Below are positions 63,806 through 64,000 of a stretch of 64,000 nt of DNA, in pieces (position 1 is the first letter of the stretch; every line of letters begins with the position of its first letter). The position numbers and the translations under genes are program-made. The notes under the pieces are model-generated. The model saw nothing but the letters and a program-made list of their open reading frames with translations. It searched no databases and was not told where the DNA came from. The stretch is taken from positions 1-64,000 of the forward strand of contig JBBQAQ010000013.1 of assembly GCA_038316435.1 (NCBI GenBank), given 5' to 3'. Source of the DNA: JACJXF01 sp038316435 (GTDB lineage: Bacteria > Bacteroidota > Bacteroidia > Bacteroidales > GCA-2748055).

Positions 63806-64000
63806 AATTGTAAGGTTAAGAGGTTTTGAATTCACAATTTTAAGTAAAGTTTAAGAGAGATAAAATTATAGATTTAAACAATGATATATGTTGAAATGCC
63901 TAAGAATTATATGAAAGCATGATTTTCATGGATTAAAGTAGGTATTACAATCAAGAAATCTCATTTCTTACAAGGTTACAATTTATTTAAAACAACAATT

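Noticed and set aside
63839..64000. Possible gene at the right edge
   Set aside because: No frame with protein-like content; only AT-rich sequence.

Overview
The window looks like chromosomal DNA of a member of the Bacteroidota, probably an anaerobic or facultative environmental Bacteroidales-like lineage. The evidence is several -33/-7 promoters of the phylum's type (TTTG, about 19 bases, TAnnTTTG), type IX secretion C-terminal domains, a tmRNA tag reading GENNYALAA, an Rnf operon headed by an RseC-like gene, and typical families (DUF4199, DUF4172-Fic, DUF1987/SiaC). No rRNA or CRISPR array is present. RNA genes are tRNA-Met(CAT), tmRNA and the small SRP RNA.

Layout. 1-0.6 kb: the end of a frameshifted IS1380-family element. 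0.7-2.9 kb: a glycosyltransferase, an outer-membrane barrel and a broken membrane-sensor gene. 2.9-12.6 kb, all on the minus strand: type II NADH dehydrogenase and, upstream of it, a six-gene operon of a multihistidine membrane protein, a ferredoxin/flavin oxidoreductase, 20-heme and 13-heme cytochromes, an outer-membrane beta-barrel and a 22-heme cytochrome (55 CXXCH motifs in all). This is the most striking part and looks like a complete route from the inner membrane across the periplasm to the cell surface. 13-19.6 kb: a DUF362 protein and a CotH/lamin-tail protein, both with type IX sorting tails, flanking a propeller lipoprotein. 19.8-20.2 kb: nested inverted repeats. 20.3-22 kb: two DUF1801 proteins and a gene remnant. 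22.1-27.7 kb: rseC-rnfBCDGEA. 27.7-32.3 kb: HD hydrolase, MFS transporter, CBM9-like protein and lipoproteins. 32.5-35.4 kb: a sulfur cluster (two YeeE/YedE halves, rhodaneses).

36.8-39.9 kb lies between tRNA-Met and tmRNA and holds a vapBC toxin-antitoxin pair with a clear operator, an N-terminally short phosphoethanolamine transferase and decayed gene fragments. 40-44.5 kb holds a HIT protein, a Fic protein and a potA gene fused by deletion to the tail of potD. 44.8-57.3 kb is largely housekeeping: gapA, aconitase, acyl-CoA reductase, miaA, Nudix and glycosyltransferases. 57.4 kb is the SRP RNA. 57.7-63.1 kb is ilvDBNC, preceded by a readable ribosome-mediated attenuator with a 23-residue leader peptide in which 15 residues are Ile, Leu or Val.

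How it fits together: NDH-2, Rnf (ferredoxin:NAD) and the multihistidine membrane protein/flavoprotein pair could all meet at the menaquinone and NADH pools, with the multiheme cytochromes and barrel as an electron outlet. That linkage is inference; the gene identities are read from motifs in the sequence.
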